From: Pochonia chlamydosporia 170
Taxonomy: Eukaryota > Ascomycota > Sordariomycetes > Hypocreales > Clavicipitaceae
DNA length: 64,000 bases
Assembly (NCBI RefSeq): GCF_001653235.2
Contig: NC_035792.1
Span: 2,666,001 to 2,730,000 of the forward strand
Direction: 5' to 3'
Shown here: positions 23,184-35,734 of the stretch, in pieces
Layout of the letters: each line of letters begins with the position of its first letter
Numbering within the stretch: position 1 is the first letter of the stretch
Program-made: the position numbers and the translations under genes
Notes under the pieces: generated by a model
The model's database searches: none
The model's input: only the letters and a program-made list of their open reading frames with translations
What the model was told of the DNA's origin: nothing

Positions 23184-24971
23184 ATGGCTCACCACCGCCA
23201 CAGGGAGAGTTACCCGCCGCCGTTATTCGTAGCGGAACTCGACACCGCCCCTATCCATGGCACGGTTGCTTCGCCGCAGGGCGGGCTCGCCTTTGAAATG
23301 CCAGGCGAGTCGGCGCCTGTGCGGGCCGAGGAGAAGAAACCGGCTAGAGTGGCGGATGTAGGCGAGAATGTGCAGGCGAACCCTTGGCCGTTTTACCTGG
23401 ATCAGGAGGTGAAGCTGGGCGCTGATGCGTCCGCGGAGGGTAAAGACAAGAAGGAGGAGGCGGAACAGGCGAATCCGTGGCCGTATCATGGTCCTGCGTC
23501 GGGGGACGATGCTCCCAGCGCGACGGTATATCCGCAGGTTCAACAGAGTGAGAAATCTACCACTTTGTCAGGCGGCGTTGCGGCGATGAATCTAGAATGG
23601 AAACCGGCACAGAATGAAGCATCACCGCAGTTGGGGAAAACACATGATGATTCAAAAATGGGAGAGCAGACTCTGAGTGCCGCGTATCCGGCTCCACTGC
23701 GCGTTTCTCGTCCGAACAGCATATCCATGACCTCTCCACCGACTATCAAACCGTACAGTCCGCCGCCAGAGCGGGAGGACATTCCGGCCGGAGGACTGGG
23801 CACTTCTTTGACGGGTGTGCCGCCAAAGTCACCGATTCAAGGGCCGCAGTCGCCGGGTGTGCCGTACAGACCGTACAGACCACCTGAGTCGTCGCCGAAG
23901 CAGACGACGATATCTCAGTCTCCGAGTGCGGCGGCACCGCCTTTTTATACGCCGTTTAATCCTGATTCTCATTCTAATTCTCGGCCGGGAAGTCCTCTGA
24001 AACAGGGGCCATTTGATGATGCTGTGCAAAATACGGAGAATGGGACGACGAATGCGCAGAGTCCTTCTATTAGGCCGTTCTCAGCACCACAAGTCTCTCC
24101 TGCACCGTCAACAGCAAGTCTTGCTCAGAACATCGCCCCTGCGCCAACACAAACACCTGCGCAGTCACCACCGCCAGTGAATATGGCAGCTCAAGCACCG
24201 CTGGTTCAACCGTCGCCCACACCTCCTGTTATGACGCCTGTTTCTCCCATGCCTCCATACCGATATACCCCGTCGCCGCATATACCCTCCCCAGCATCAC
24301 CGTATATCATCCAACAACCTACATATGCGCCGTCGCCATCTCCACAATCCCCCTACGCCAGGCCACAAGTCCAGCACGCCAACACGGATCCCTCACAACC
24401 CGTATATACGCCGTCCATATACCCCGGACCCGGAGTAGGAACACGGCCGGACTCCCAACCGCCGCAATACCCTTCATACCTGCCCCCTCCGCCGTCTCCA
24501 TATCCCTCCCAACCGACGTATGCTTCTCCGCAAAGCCCGCCACTACCATCTGGCAAACCTCCCCCGCCGCTACCGCCCCGACGACCAAACGCTCAGTATG
24601 GCGGCTTCGGCGGCGGTCCTGCCAACGCGACGAGTTTCCCGCCGCCCCCGAAGACGCACTACAGTCCGATGCCGATGCCGCCTCGTCCCCAAGGGGGCGG
24701 CGGCATGTCAAGCACCTCGCTGTTCAGCTCGAGCTCTGCGAAGAAATGGCTCGATAAGACGAGTCAAGTCCTTGAGAGTAAGCTCGAGTCTGTACTTCAG
24801 GGTCCGCAGGGTCCTGCTCATAGACCTGCGTATACGGGTCCGCCTCCGCAGGCGTATCCTGCTGGACCTTCGGGAGGTATGCCGCCGGGATATGGATATG
24901 CGCCTGGGCCGTGGGGACAAGGATCGGGACCGGGACCGGGACCGGGACAGCCGCCTCCGGGGTGGAGGTAG
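23184..24971 (+). CDS. Proline-rich, largely disordered protein, 595 aa
   Basis: Single exon, 595 codons, with start context GCCATGG and a TATA element 83 bp upstream. The N-terminus reads ESYPPPLFVAELDTAPI and is followed by two NPWP motifs (QANPWPFYLDQ and QANPWPYHGP, about residues 64 and 95). Residues of roughly 150-500 are Pro/Ser/Gln/Tyr-rich with many SPxPP and PPPP segments, good candidates for SH3- or WW-domain binding. Near the C-terminus a short amphipathic helix (AKKWLDKTSQVLESKLESVL) is the only ordered-looking segment, followed by a Gly/Pro/Tyr tail. I do not recognise the family. A cytoskeletal, endocytic or membrane-associated scaffold would fit the composition, but that is inference. 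Nothing suggests a signal peptide or membrane segment. Confidence 0.8.
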   Translation: MAHHRHRESYPPPLFVAELDTAPIHGTVASPQGGLAFEMPGESAPVRAEEKKPARVADVGENVQANPWPFYLDQEVKLGADASAEGKDKKEEAEQANPWPYHGPASGDDAPSATVYPQVQQSEKSTTLSGGVAAMNLEWKPAQNEASPQLGKTHDDSKMGEQTLSAAYPAPLRVSRPNSISMTSPPTIKPYSPPPEREDIPAGGLGTSLTGVPPKSPIQGPQSPGVPYRPYRPPESSPKQTTISQSPSAAAPPFYTPFNPDSHSNSRPGSPLKQGPFDDAVQNTENGTTNAQSPSIRPFSAPQVSPAPSTASLAQNIAPAPTQTPAQSPPPVNMAAQAPLVQPSPTPPVMTPVSPMPPYRYTPSPHIPSPASPYIIQQPTYAPSPSPQSPYARPQVQHANTDPSQPVYTPSIYPGPGVGTRPDSQPPQYPSYLPPPPSPYPSQPTYASPQSPPLPSGKPPPPLPPRRPNAQYGGFGGGPANATSFPPPPKTHYSPMPMPPRPQGGGGMSSTSLFSSSSAKKWLDKTSQVLESKLESVLQGPQGPAHRPAYTGPPPQAYPAGPSGGMPPGYGYAPGPWGQGSGPGPGPGQPPPGWR

Positions 24972-25181
24972 GGGGATTTGGAGTTATGTGCATTTAGCGT
25001 GGCGTTGGAAGCATGTTAGTTTAAAGTGTCGTTTAGACGTTCCTATTCTTTTGTTTGGGGTGCCATATTCTAGACGTGGGCTGTGGTGCCGTTATATGGA
25101 GTTCTCAAGTAGTATTTAGTATGTGAGAAATTAAATACACACGTATAGGCTACTTGGTTTGATTTGTGCTGGAGATATCAC

Positions 25182-25364
25182 CTTTGTGGGATTTATGTAC
25201 CAATGGTTTGTGCAATACTCCTGGGATTTAGGGGGTCAAATGCGTCACAATGCTCCTGGATTTACTTGCTAAATACTTGCACACAGCTTCTGGAATTTAC
25301 GAACCAAGTGCTTGTCCAAACTCCTGGGATTTACGTACCAAATACGTCACAATGCTCCTCGTAG
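25182..25364 (+). repeat. Imperfect 34-36-bp tandem repeat, about five copies
   Basis: Units begin near 25182, 25218, 25253, 25287, 25321 and 25355 (the last truncated). The core is CTCCTGGGATTTACGTACCA followed by AATRCGTCACAATG. Copies 2 and 5 are nearly identical in their second half; copies 3 and 4 are diverged. It lies about 200 bp past the stop codon of the 23184 gene, so it may be in or just beyond its 3' UTR. No coding potential. Confidence 0.75.
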
Positions 25365-28300
25365 TCCATACCTGGATGATAGATCGCGTGACTACCAGAT
25401 GCGTACCAAGATCTATACCAAATAAAGAACCGTGTAAGCCACACCACAGTGCCGAGACATCAGGTTACTATATCTTGCATTGGCTGACTTGCCTGGACAC
25501 AAGCAAGCTGAGCTGGAAGACATGGCGTCGTGGTACTGTACCTCGAAGTGTTCAAATAGTGTGATCCCCACAGCATGTGCTGTACATTCATGCAAGCACT
25601 CCAAACCAACAGCTGACGGCATGAGCAGTTCCTCGCACCGCAACACTTATCCACACCCTACGGCCGGCAACTTCAGACGGAACGAGATACGGTGATACAT
25701 GGCGAACCATTCAGGCACCAAGGTAATACTGCTCGCTTCTCCGTCGTGTTGTGTCGACGGCAGCCTTGTTCGCAAACGAAACGTCGGCTTCCTGCATCTC
25801 GAGGCGCACTTCTCTAATGGGCCACGGAATTCCGGGCGGCGATCGACTAGTGCACGGCTGGAGTCACCAGACATCTGGTTGGCGTCATCTCCTGCATACC
25901 GCTCTCCAATAGATGTCAATCAAGTACGTACAGATCATACGCGAGACCCTCGTTGCCCATAATAAGGGCGATTGGTGACTTTCAAGATCCATGTGCGTGT
26001 GAATATGTCTACCCCCTCTTCTCACTTCGTGGCTTTGGAAGTCCCCCAACATGGCGCTCGCAGGAGCTCAGCATTTACCTGATGGACGTTCTGACAGGGC
26101 GTTTTCTCCATCAGTGGTGTGCAAGGTGCGCCCTTTGGCCATGATTCAGCCAAGAGCCTCATGCTTTATTTTGCCTTTTGACAGGACTGGTCCGACTGTC
26201 AGTTTGGGCTAGGCGACGTTGCCGCCAAATATAGATGATGTTGGCCCTGTGCATGACAATTGACAGGGGCTAGCGGCACTGGTAGGCCAAGAACGGATGA
26301 ATTGGCCACACCTGCGTTACTTCTGTGTCGATCCGTTCTAGACGGCAACAGATTCGTGTCAATTTGACCAGTTGTTTGCGTCCTGCTGTACCGAGCACGG
26401 AGAAGTCCAACGTGACCTGCCTTGGGAAGACAAACAGTCTGTGCAGCTAGGCCATGGTTCAGCGGTGCTCGCCATTAGCGACTGAAATAGCGGTGGCAAA
26501 GAGGCGAGCGAGCGAATAAATCCATTGCCATTTTTACAGTGTTTGCTGTCTATTCATATCCGAGTTTCCCACTCTGTCACAGCGTCTGGGGTGCTGGATT
26601 GGCTGAGCCGGAAATATGAGTTGTGAACAATCAAAGGCCATTCAAGTCAAGAGTCTTTGTTCCCGAAGATGAGGGCGTAAGGCGAAGGCGGGGACTCAGA
26701 GCCAAGACTTCTGCCCGTGGCCCGGAGGTCCGAAGATGGCACAGCGCTGCTATTGATACGAGGACATGGCGGTTGTATCGATCTAGTACCAATGTATGAA
26801 GGATTGGCGGGCTATTATCACATACATAGATAGCCAGGAGGAGCTGTAGCCAGGATAGTCATTGAGATGACCTCCACTAGTAGGAATCCAGTATCAAAGT
26901 AGTGTAGATTTGCGGTTGGCTACAGAAGATTGAGGTGATGGACCCTAGTGACTTGCATGCGGAGCATTCACTGGGATTTTACGATTCGGAGAACGGTAAG
27001 ATCCCCGCCCCCTGTAACCTGTCGGACTGCAAACCTGCCGTTGTAGCAAAGCATTTGCTTTCGGGCAATTCTGCATTGGATGCGTTGGTCTCGCCCCGAG
27101 TGGCGAACGAAGCGTTTTGTCGTCGGCGGGTGAGACTTGCGGCGATTCAGTCTTGGCAGACTGGTTAGGCCGTGAATGCCAAATCATGTGGAACTTTGAT
27201 TATTCAACGTTGCAGAGGCAAACTGCCTCTCTTTCGCCCAGGACTTGACTACGAAGAGCTCCCAGGATGGGAACTTTCCTTCTGCGCTGTCGCTGAAGTT
27301 GTAGTTTGCAAACTGTATGGGCAGTTATCCATTGCTCAGCATCGGTCAGCATACTGGAGTCAAACGGCAGAAACATACCGAATACTCTGCTCAAAGTCAA
27401 TTAAGTGACAGTGTCTTGTCTCACCATTCAGCCCATGCCTGATCGCTGGCAGCATAGCATTACGAGACCTCAAGCAAAGCTGCCTAACTGCCAGGGTGCG
27501 GATAGAATGACAGACAAGTCAAAGTCAGGAATGCGGCCTGGTCGTGATGTTCAATGCGAATAAGGCTGTTGTAGCACAGCGGCATAAAGCAGCAAGTCCT
27601 TGGACCATATCATTTGTTGCTGTCCAGATAGATGACCGAGAGGAAGTCGAGCAGTGATGAGTGTTGAGAGGTGGCATCAAATGGCCAATAGGATTGATGC
27701 ATCTCGTGCAAGATTCAAATTTGCATCGATTGCTCTTTCCTCATCACGGTCGCCTTCCAAAATGACCACTCTGACACAACGCTCCAATGTACCTAGGTAC
27801 CTACATACCGCGGTATTTGGCAGGCTCCGGTCCCTTGTGAATGGGAATGAATGTCTGACCTTTCTTCCAAGTTGTGCATGAATATCACCGGGCGCCAGCG
27901 GACACGTTTGCACAATGCTTCACACGCAAAACACTGGACAAGTCCAATTTCTTGCAAGATGAAGGGGTACGGCTTGCCAATATCGAAATATCTAATATGT
28001 CGCAGCTTGGTGGAGACGGTGAGATATGCCCTTCAGATACGGAGCCTGCTGCTCTCATTCGAGCATAATTTCCGCTCGTCTCGTCTCAGTCAGGTAACGG
28101 AGGATCAACTGAGCGGACCATCCATGCAGTTTATGGTCCAAACGGGACAGCCACGCCCTCCACTGGCGTCATAACCGCGGACGGTTGACCTCGCCAAATG
28201 GACGAGCGAGAGGGGATACACGCCACACGCCCTGCGAAAAGCAAACGGTGGGAGTGCTCACAAGTTATGTCATTCTACGGGAGACACGGCACAGACAGCG

Positions 28301-30087
28301 TTCAAGAGGTCAGATCCTGAGACGATGCTAAAGGCGCAAATGACACCAAATAACATATCTAGGTACTTTGGAAACGGTTGATGGGCTACCAAGTAAATCA
28401 AAGTCGCCTCTTGGACTCGGTCTGGTCAAAGGCGTTGGAGAGATGTGAAGTTGAGTGCCACAAGGTCAACGATACCAAATATCCGGGACCCACTTTTGGG
28501 CTGCTGAGTTGAGCTGAGGCCCAACTCAGACATCGAGGCAATTATGGCCAGACTTCCAAGGTTCCAATTTGACAAGCACCAGTCGGCCAGCAGTTAGATG
28601 TGTATACAAACGACGGAGCATCTCTGCTAAGCGACGAAATGAAACGCATTCGACGACTCAAAGACTGCACTCTTCAAAGCACGATTACTCATTCAATTCC
28701 GCCAAGGAGAAAGAAAAGTCCAACGCCTAAGTATAGCCTTCGCTCTGGTCGTGTCAGCCCAAAGCGGCTGACGGTAGTACCCGGCCATCCTAGCCTCCAT
28801 GTCATGTTTGATCCGAGCGAGTCATTCTGATGCTCTAACTCTCCAGGGACACAGTCGCGAGATCACAAATACCGCCAAGGCGCACGGAAGGGCGAATGTA
28901 TTTCATCATCTGCACCTGTGATACAGGCCAGAAATGCTTGCTTGTGAATGGCTTGGATAATATCTTTCTCTTGGCTAGCAGAAATCAAGAGTGCGTGCAT
29001 TGAATATGTGCTGGTGCAAAGTGCAGAAAAATAACCCGAGTCGACCAAGGGACCTTGATGTGGAGCATTAGCTCCTTAAGCTGCTTGCTTGGCCATTCCC
29101 ATTCAATTTCCCTTTATATGGCCGAACTGAAATGTTGAGCTATTGAGATTGCTGCGGGCCACTCAACTCATCAGCAAGCCCAAGATGCTTGAACAATTGA
29201 TCCCTGGGTATCCTGGGATTGGGATGCCAACGATGTGTGGGCAAACCACAGCAGACCTGGACCGTTGACCGCATGAAAGAGACTTGGCCACAAGGCGATC
29301 ACCGACTGGCTGACCCGTGTCCAGGCTGACAACTGACCAGGCGGTCTGAGAAAACATTGGGTCCGGACGATGGGCCTCAAAAATGCAGCCGCTCCAGCAA
29401 TCCAGCAACTTGAGCCTGTGTTGCTAGTACGGTGTCCTCAGCGCTCCGTTCTCACTGGCTTTGTGGGCGCCTGCTGACCCGCTGACCCGCTGACCCGTTG
29501 ATCTGGTACGGTCTCGTAGCACCCAGACCCCCCGCACCGGCCCAGGTGCAGCGCTACAGCCCCCAGCCACCCCCCCAAAACGGCCCCGAGGACCGATGTT
29601 TAATGCTAAAGTTAGGTCGGGTATGTGTAAGTATGTAGCATTGAGTGCCATTGAGGCAACATGCTTGAGCGCAGTGTGCTCCGTTGTGCAGCGTGGGGTC
29701 TGCTCAATATGCGTCCATTCTGGTCCTTGTCACGTCCGCGTCAAGTTTGTCTGAGTTCAGTTCAGCCCCCTTGTTTAGAGCTCGAGGTTCAATGTCAAGG
29801 TACTAGGTATGTTTGACGTGGAACTGGCATGGAACCTTCAAGCGGTCTGGTGCCCAGCGCCTCTTAGACTGCTGTACTTTGGTCGCTCCACGCCTGTGCT
29901 AGGTTCATGGCTGCCCTGGAAACTTCCTTTTTGTCTTCCAAGTTCTACTACTGGTCCTTTTCCACCAGACTCCAGCCAGTCCGCTCGGCCCCTAACGTTG
30001 TTCGCTCTTCTCTGTCAGTCCAGTTCAGCCCCGGCCCGAGCTTTCTCGCCTCGCCCTGCCTCCATGTCGCCTCGCCTCATTGATCTC

Positions 30088-30120
30088 ACCAGACCAGACC
30101 CAGCCAGACTGACCAGACCT
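30088..30120 (+). promoter_or_regulatory. CCAGACC block upstream of CK1
   Basis: CACCAGACCAGACCCAGCCAG and a further GACCAGACC lie about 1 kb upstream of the CK1 start codon, in the gene's own orientation. This matches the vocabulary seen at 12751, 22682 and, reversed, 39989. Confidence 0.4.
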
Positions 30121-30566
30121 TGCCTTGCTTTCGCTGAATCCACCCATCCCTTGGCTTTGGTTTCCCCTCCCCTTCACTCCCACAACGACTTTCTCCTCTC
30201 CTCGCACGTCTCTCGACCATTTTCTTCTTCTCTCTTCCTCTTCCTCCAACACCCACCCCACACAACACCACCTTCGACGTCAACCGCCAGCTTCGTCTGG
30301 TAAACGACTCGACTCAACCACAAAGCGTGCGTACTCTCTCTGAGATTTAATCGCAACTTCCGCCATCGACGAATCGAACGGCCGAGTTTTTATTGCACTC
30401 CTGCTTCGCTGCAGTCGGCCACGATTCCCACATCGAGTCGATCAGTCGTTCCTCGCTTCAACATCCATCTCCGTCACCGCCACCTAATACCAACACCAAA
30501 TCGGTGGCACACGCTACGCCAGACGGCTCTGACCGCCTCAGCTACTCAAGACACGCCAGTGCACCA

Positions 30567-30708
30567 GTAAGTTTTATGCAAAGCTTATGACCTCGTGTTG
30601 AAATTCATCAACGCCTATTCATCATTATTTATCATGGCTACCTCTATTTACCTCGTCAATTTCATTTTACCTCCTATTCTCTGTCTTTGCTTTTTTTTCT
30701 GGGTGCAG
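30567..30708 (+). other. Possible 5' UTR intron of CK1
   Basis: GTAAGT at 30567 and a T-rich tract ending GTGCAG at 30708 would form a 142-bp intron in the leader. The splice consensus is good on both sides, but there is no reading frame to confirm it. Confidence 0.35.
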
Positions 30709-31118
30709 CCTGGTAGAAAACCGGTTTGCAGTGCTGTAGTCGAATAGCTGACCCAGTGGTCTCATTCTCGGCTTGGCCGCAACCGCCGTGCCCTTGGGTC
30801 AAAGTCGATCTGCACCGAACTTCGCCCGGTGGCGTTGTACCCTTCAAAGCCTTCACCTCTCCACAAATCATGCATATTTGCTTTTCCCTGGCACTCATCA
30901 AAGCTGTGCACACCGTTCTCTAATTTATCCTTTTGTTTTGTGAACCTGCATCAATTGAGCGGTGGCCTGCCACATTCTGTCTCATCAATCACTAACCTGC
31001 GGGAACATAGTCACATCGGATCTGACGTGCATCATCCTAAGTCCGAACCCAACTATCATCCCCATCATCATTTCGCTTCCTTCCTTTCAGGAAAGAAGCC
31101 CACGGAACGATTTCCAAC

Positions 31119-32635
31119 ATGACGACGATGGTATGGAACATTTTATAAGCCCCATTACCTCACAATCAAACTTTCCCGGAGGAGTTGATGGCCGCGGTCG
31201 GAGAAGAAGGGATCACTGAACGACGGCGAGCGTCGAGGGTGTGACTCTGCTGCCGCCATGGCCAAATCAAGTCTCTGGGAATGAATCAATTATAAATACA
31301 TGCTAACAGTCATTTGATAGGATCTCCGCGTCGGTAATAAGTACCGCATCGGCCGAAAGATTGGTTCCGGCTCCTTCGGTGATATTTACCTCGGTACCAA
31401 CATCATCTCTGGAGAGGAGATTGCCATCAAACTCGAATCTGTCAAGGCGAAGCATCCTCAACTTGAATATGAGGCCCGTGTTTACAAGTCGCTCGCGGGT
31501 GGTGTCGGCATCCCCTTTGTTCGCTGGTTCGGTACCGAGTGCGACTACAACGCCATGGTCCTTGATCTCCTTGGTCCTAGTTTGGAGGATCTTTTCAACT
31601 TTTGCAACCGCAAGTTCTCGTTGAAGACGGTCCTACTCCTAGCCGATCAACTCATCTCTCGAATCGAGTACATCCACGCCAAGTCTTTTATCCACCGTGA
31701 TATCAAGCCCGACAACTTTCTCATGGGCATCGGCAAGCGAGGCAACCAGGTCAACGTAATTGATTTTGGTCTGGCCAAGAAATATCGAGACCCCAAAACT
31801 CATTTCCATATTCCGTACCGTGAGAACAAGAACTTGACCGGTACTGCGCGATATGCGTCCATCAACACCCATTTGGGCGTGGAGCAGTCTCGCCGTGATG
31901 ACATGGAATCCCTGGGCTACGTCATGCTCTATTTCTGCCGTGGGTCTCTCCCCTGGCAGGGCCTGAAGGCTGCCACCAAGAAGCAGAAGTATGACCGCAT
32001 CATGGAGAAGAAGATGACGACCCCTACCGAGGTGCTGTGCCGTGGCTTCCCCAATGAGTTTGCCATTTATTTGAACTACACCCGTTCTCTTCGATTTGAC
32101 GACAAGCCCGACTACAGCTATCTCCGCAAGATCTTCCGTGATCTCTTTGTCCGTGAGGGATTCCAATACGACTATGTCTTCGACTGGACCGTCTACAAGT
32201 ACCAGAAGAACGCCCAGGCCATTGCCCAAGCCGCTGGCCAAGCCAATCCCGAAGAGGATGAGAAGGCTCGTGCTTCCCGCACCAACGCTGCCACTGCTGG
32301 ACAGTCTGGTGCTGCCAAGCCGGGTGCCATTCCCAGCTCTCGACGCAAGATGCTTGAACGTGGATCTGGTGCTGGCGTAGACACTCCGGATACCAACCGT
32401 GCAATCGGCGGAAGCGACAGGATGTGAGTGTCTCAAAGAAATAGCCCAACCTTCAACGACAACCCTTTCTTTCTAGTAAGGAGTCATTTTCCTGCGCGCG
32501 TTGACTGTACTTGATACCGCTGGCTAAAAGGGAAAATGTGCTGACAATTTATGGCTGACTCAGTGGACGATAAACAGGCTTCGCTCTGCTTCAAAGGGAG
32601 CGGCTTATGCCTCTGGCAGTTACCGGCCGAAATGA
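31119..32635 (+). CDS. ck1: Casein kinase I (CK1 delta/epsilon type), 390 aa
   Basis: Ser/Thr kinase of the CK1/Hhp1/Neurospora CK-1a group, known in fungi for clock-protein (FRQ) phosphorylation, DNA repair and growth. Exons 31119-31130, 31321-32423 and 32578-32635 (1173 nt). The first exon encodes only MTTM, then [20 protein letters not shown] begins the kinase domain. Visible are Gly-loop GSGSFG, catalytic Lys41 (IAIKLES), HRDIKPDN with Asp131, DFG at Asp152, the CK1 hallmark in place of APE, and the KKQKYDRI nuclear-localisation signal. After about residue 300 comes an Ala/Gln/Ser-rich tail. The third exon was placed because joining at 32423/32578 gives a clean tail [19 protein letters not shown]; retention of this intron would end the protein at Met. 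The 5' leader is long and pyrimidine-rich. Confidence 0.95.
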
Positions 32636-35600
32636 TTCGTAATTTGGGGCTTACTACTGACTCCTCTCTTACGGGGAATTCCGTTGCAATAACACCTTAC
32701 AGGAGTTGCTACCATGAATGCGTTATTTCTTCACCCAATTATTGATGGAAATTTTCAGACTTTGAATGCCTAGAGATTTTATGGGTTGAGAAGCAGCTGG
32801 CATAATTATATGTCACTGGAATCTCGAACCCTGCAGGCAGCAAGTTGACGCTCTGGGAATATTGCCGGGACCCCGCTATTACGCCGTTTTTTTACATGTT
32901 TTTTGTCTTTGGTCTTTGCGCATCGCTATATTTCGTTCTTCGACTTTTTTAAGGGTTCACGACTTCATGCATGGCTCGGATCGTTTTCGTTGACAGTCGG
33001 TTCTTTCATCTCGTTGTCACGGACCTTGGTCCTTGGCGATGGAGCGAAAAAAATGGTCTGTTTTTCGACAACAGGATCTGAACGGCAATTCCGGTGATCA
33101 GCCTCGACTGACCACCTCCAATCACGGGTATATGTCTGGCCGCCTTGGCGCCCCAGACTCGCTTGTCTGATGGAGCCGATTAGAGCTACCCGAAGCAACG
33201 AGAACAAACCCTTGAATGCTAGATGTGAAGCCTTTTGACAACTTTTCCCCCACTTCAAGGTCTAGCTTTCAGTCGTTGCGGTACAGCTGCGTTTCAACCC
33301 CTGAGTAGGCATTTTCCTATCTTTTCCTTGGTCGTCAGTTCTGCAGCTCACCGACTCTTTGTCTTTGGAATTCTGGTTTTTGGACGCGCGTCGCGAGGCG
33401 GCTTCTGGGGAGGTTTGAGGAGTCGACGAAGCCTGCTGAGCAAGGGAATATCAGTTTCGCCACACGACCTGTCACAATACAACTACAGCATCTTTATTGT
33501 ACGTGTGTATTCTGCGACTTGAGACAACTACGAATGCGGGCCTGATACACTTTGAATGAGTCGCTGCCGGATATTCTGGGCATGACGTGCGTGTCATGGT
33601 CAATGCGAACTCAAACGCGGGATGATTGGTGCTTCTGCTTGGAGGATGATGTGTCATAATTTAGTCTTTTGGCTGCGAACCTGTCTTGCTTTGCGCGCAA
33701 GCCGGCTTCCGGACCCTCGGGGCAAGACGTGCGGCTTTAGAAGCTTGCTATTCAAGTTTCGGGCAGCAACGTACGTATGGTTGAGGGCTCCTCCGCATGA
33801 CGCCAAAGTTTAACACACCAAGACGGATAAACCAGTATTACATCAGATAGTCTTCAACAATTGAGTGCTTATTGTTTTTCTTTTGCTATTGAATTGAATT
33901 TGCTTGTGGACAATTTGGACAGTGAGATTACTTGGCTGCGCAAACTTCAGGTGCTACGAGTACAGTACCGGTTTTTTTGAGTCTACCAGCAGCGGCGACA
34001 GTCTGACGTACTTTAAGTACGTAGCTCTCTTTGCGTATCATGTCGTGTGACCCTGTATCGTCCCATGAGCTATCTGGCCCACCTCTCGCTCACACGGAGC
34101 TCATGGGACATGGCAAATAGAACCAGGCAGGCTACTGGCCCCTCTCGAATAGCGTCATGATGGCTTTTACAAGGGAAGAATTGGATACTTTCCTTTATTC
34201 TTTGTTATGCTTTGAATGACAGTAGAGCCCGATATAGCTCGAAAAATGCCAGTTCCAATGGGTACGTAGGTACGTAGGTACCAGGTACAAATGTAGGGGA
34301 AGTACGGAGTAAGGCGGCTGGAGATGCATTCAGCATTGCATGTTCACAAGTTGACGGCTGATGATGGCAACGACGAACCAAGCCTCATGTTGACATTGAA
34401 GCGGCTAGCGCGCCCCAGCCGTCAAGTCTGTCTGGTGAACATTTAGCAGTGACATTTGCATTGGTATGGTATGACATGGCGCGCGACCACGGCCGATAAT
34501 GCTGCATTCTATTACAAGACACTCCGTGCGTGATGATGCGCCTGGCGAATGTTGGAATCAGACTACTGGCATTGTTTGACTCAGGCAACTGACATGATGG
34601 TTTTGCGAGGTCGTGGGCTGTATCGCATACTGTGCCGTCTTGCAGAGCCTCTTGACAAGTTCGCATGGTGTGACTGAACAGATGTCGGGCTGAGTTGATC
34701 CTTGTAGTCAAAAAAAGACAATTGCATGTGGAGGATAGGACTTTGCATGGCGGAGGCGTATGATTGTTCTTTTGTGGCCATGTACAGTGTCTAGATGGTC
34801 AAACAACATGGGTTAATGTTCTCTAAGAGCATGGATATATATGATGAACGTATTCGAGGAACCCACCTTGGGCGTCGTGAACAAGGTGTCGAACTATTTG
34901 AGGCTTGTTCGCAGTAGGACGTTTTTCTACTTTTATTTCAATTTGAGCCGCATCCCGCTGCCTACGCGGGTAGTAGGTGTTCATGGTCTGTGACCCGACC
35001 TGTTCGAGGTTAGTTTAATGTTGGTGTTTAGATTGTGGTCAGTTGTTTTGCACAGCCTCGAAGCAGCTTGGATGTGACCAGACAAGAACCATGGAGTATT
35101 GCTCAGGTCAGGCAGCTTGAGGACCCCGCCGACATGGAGGCTTCAAATAAGTTACTGCTCAACTGCTTGGGAACCTAGCCTAGGCACTTGCAGGTATGGA
35201 GTCAAGCAGTTCAGCTCCAGACGGACGTCCAAGGTTGCTTTGGACTGGAGCTGGAGCTCTTCAATGTTCCTGCATTAATATTTAGGGTGTGGCAGGCAAG
35301 TATAAAGGTATTGGCTTCCTCCTGCAGAAACCACACACACCAGACTTGACCCTTTCTTCAATTTTGCTCCATCGAGCTCAATACCTTCCAAGCCACAGGA
35401 ATATTGAGGTTGAAACCACCTTGACAAGACGACGAGGCTGATCGACTGACCCTCACTCGCTCTCACACTCTCACTCATCTGACTTGACCAGCTGAAGAGA
35501 ACCAATTGCCCCGCGCTGGCCTGACACAGCTTGACCCAAACGCCCTCACTCCATCTTAGTCCCACGACTCGGAAGCATCTAATTGGTGACTCTCGGGCAT

Positions 35601-35734
35601 CCATTCACGTCGAGTGACAGCCATCCATCTCTCTGATCCATCCATTCGTTGATCAGGGTCTGCTGCTATTACCAGACCCCTGCCCAACTGCTCCAGCTAA
35701 AGGTACCGTCTGGTTGCACCACAACTCCATTTCA
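32636..35734. other. 3.1-kb intergenic region
   Basis: No gene was recognised. Noteworthy are a GTACGTAGGTACGTAGGTACC direct repeat near 34260 and TACGGAGTA at 34303. A TATAAA at 35301 is followed by CACCAGACTTGACCC, the likely promoter and leader of the 5-phosphatase gene. Confidence 0.55.
35301..35306 (+). promoter_or_regulatory. TATA-like element upstream of the 5-phosphatase gene
   Basis: TATAAA, 434 bp upstream of the ATG and about 35 bp before an ACCAGACTTGACC leader segment. It fits a leader of roughly 400 nt. Confidence 0.35.

Larger units (their letters stand above)
24972..31118. other. 6.1-kb region without a convincing gene; right end is the CK1 leader
   Basis: The stretch 24972-29800 holds only short unrecognised frames, the longest about 107 codons, together with a 34-bp tandem repeat array (25182-25364) and a GTACCTAGGTACCTAC motif near 27789. 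From about 29800 the DNA becomes a pyrimidine-rich leader (CTCTCCTC, TTCTTCC, CACCACC), presumably the promoter and 5' UTR of casein kinase I, with a CCAGACC block at 30088 and a plausible 5' UTR intron. Confidence 0.55.

Noticed and set aside
31639..32436. 265-codon minus-strand frame inside CK1
   Set aside because: Antisense shadow of the highly conserved kinase frame; no motif of its own.
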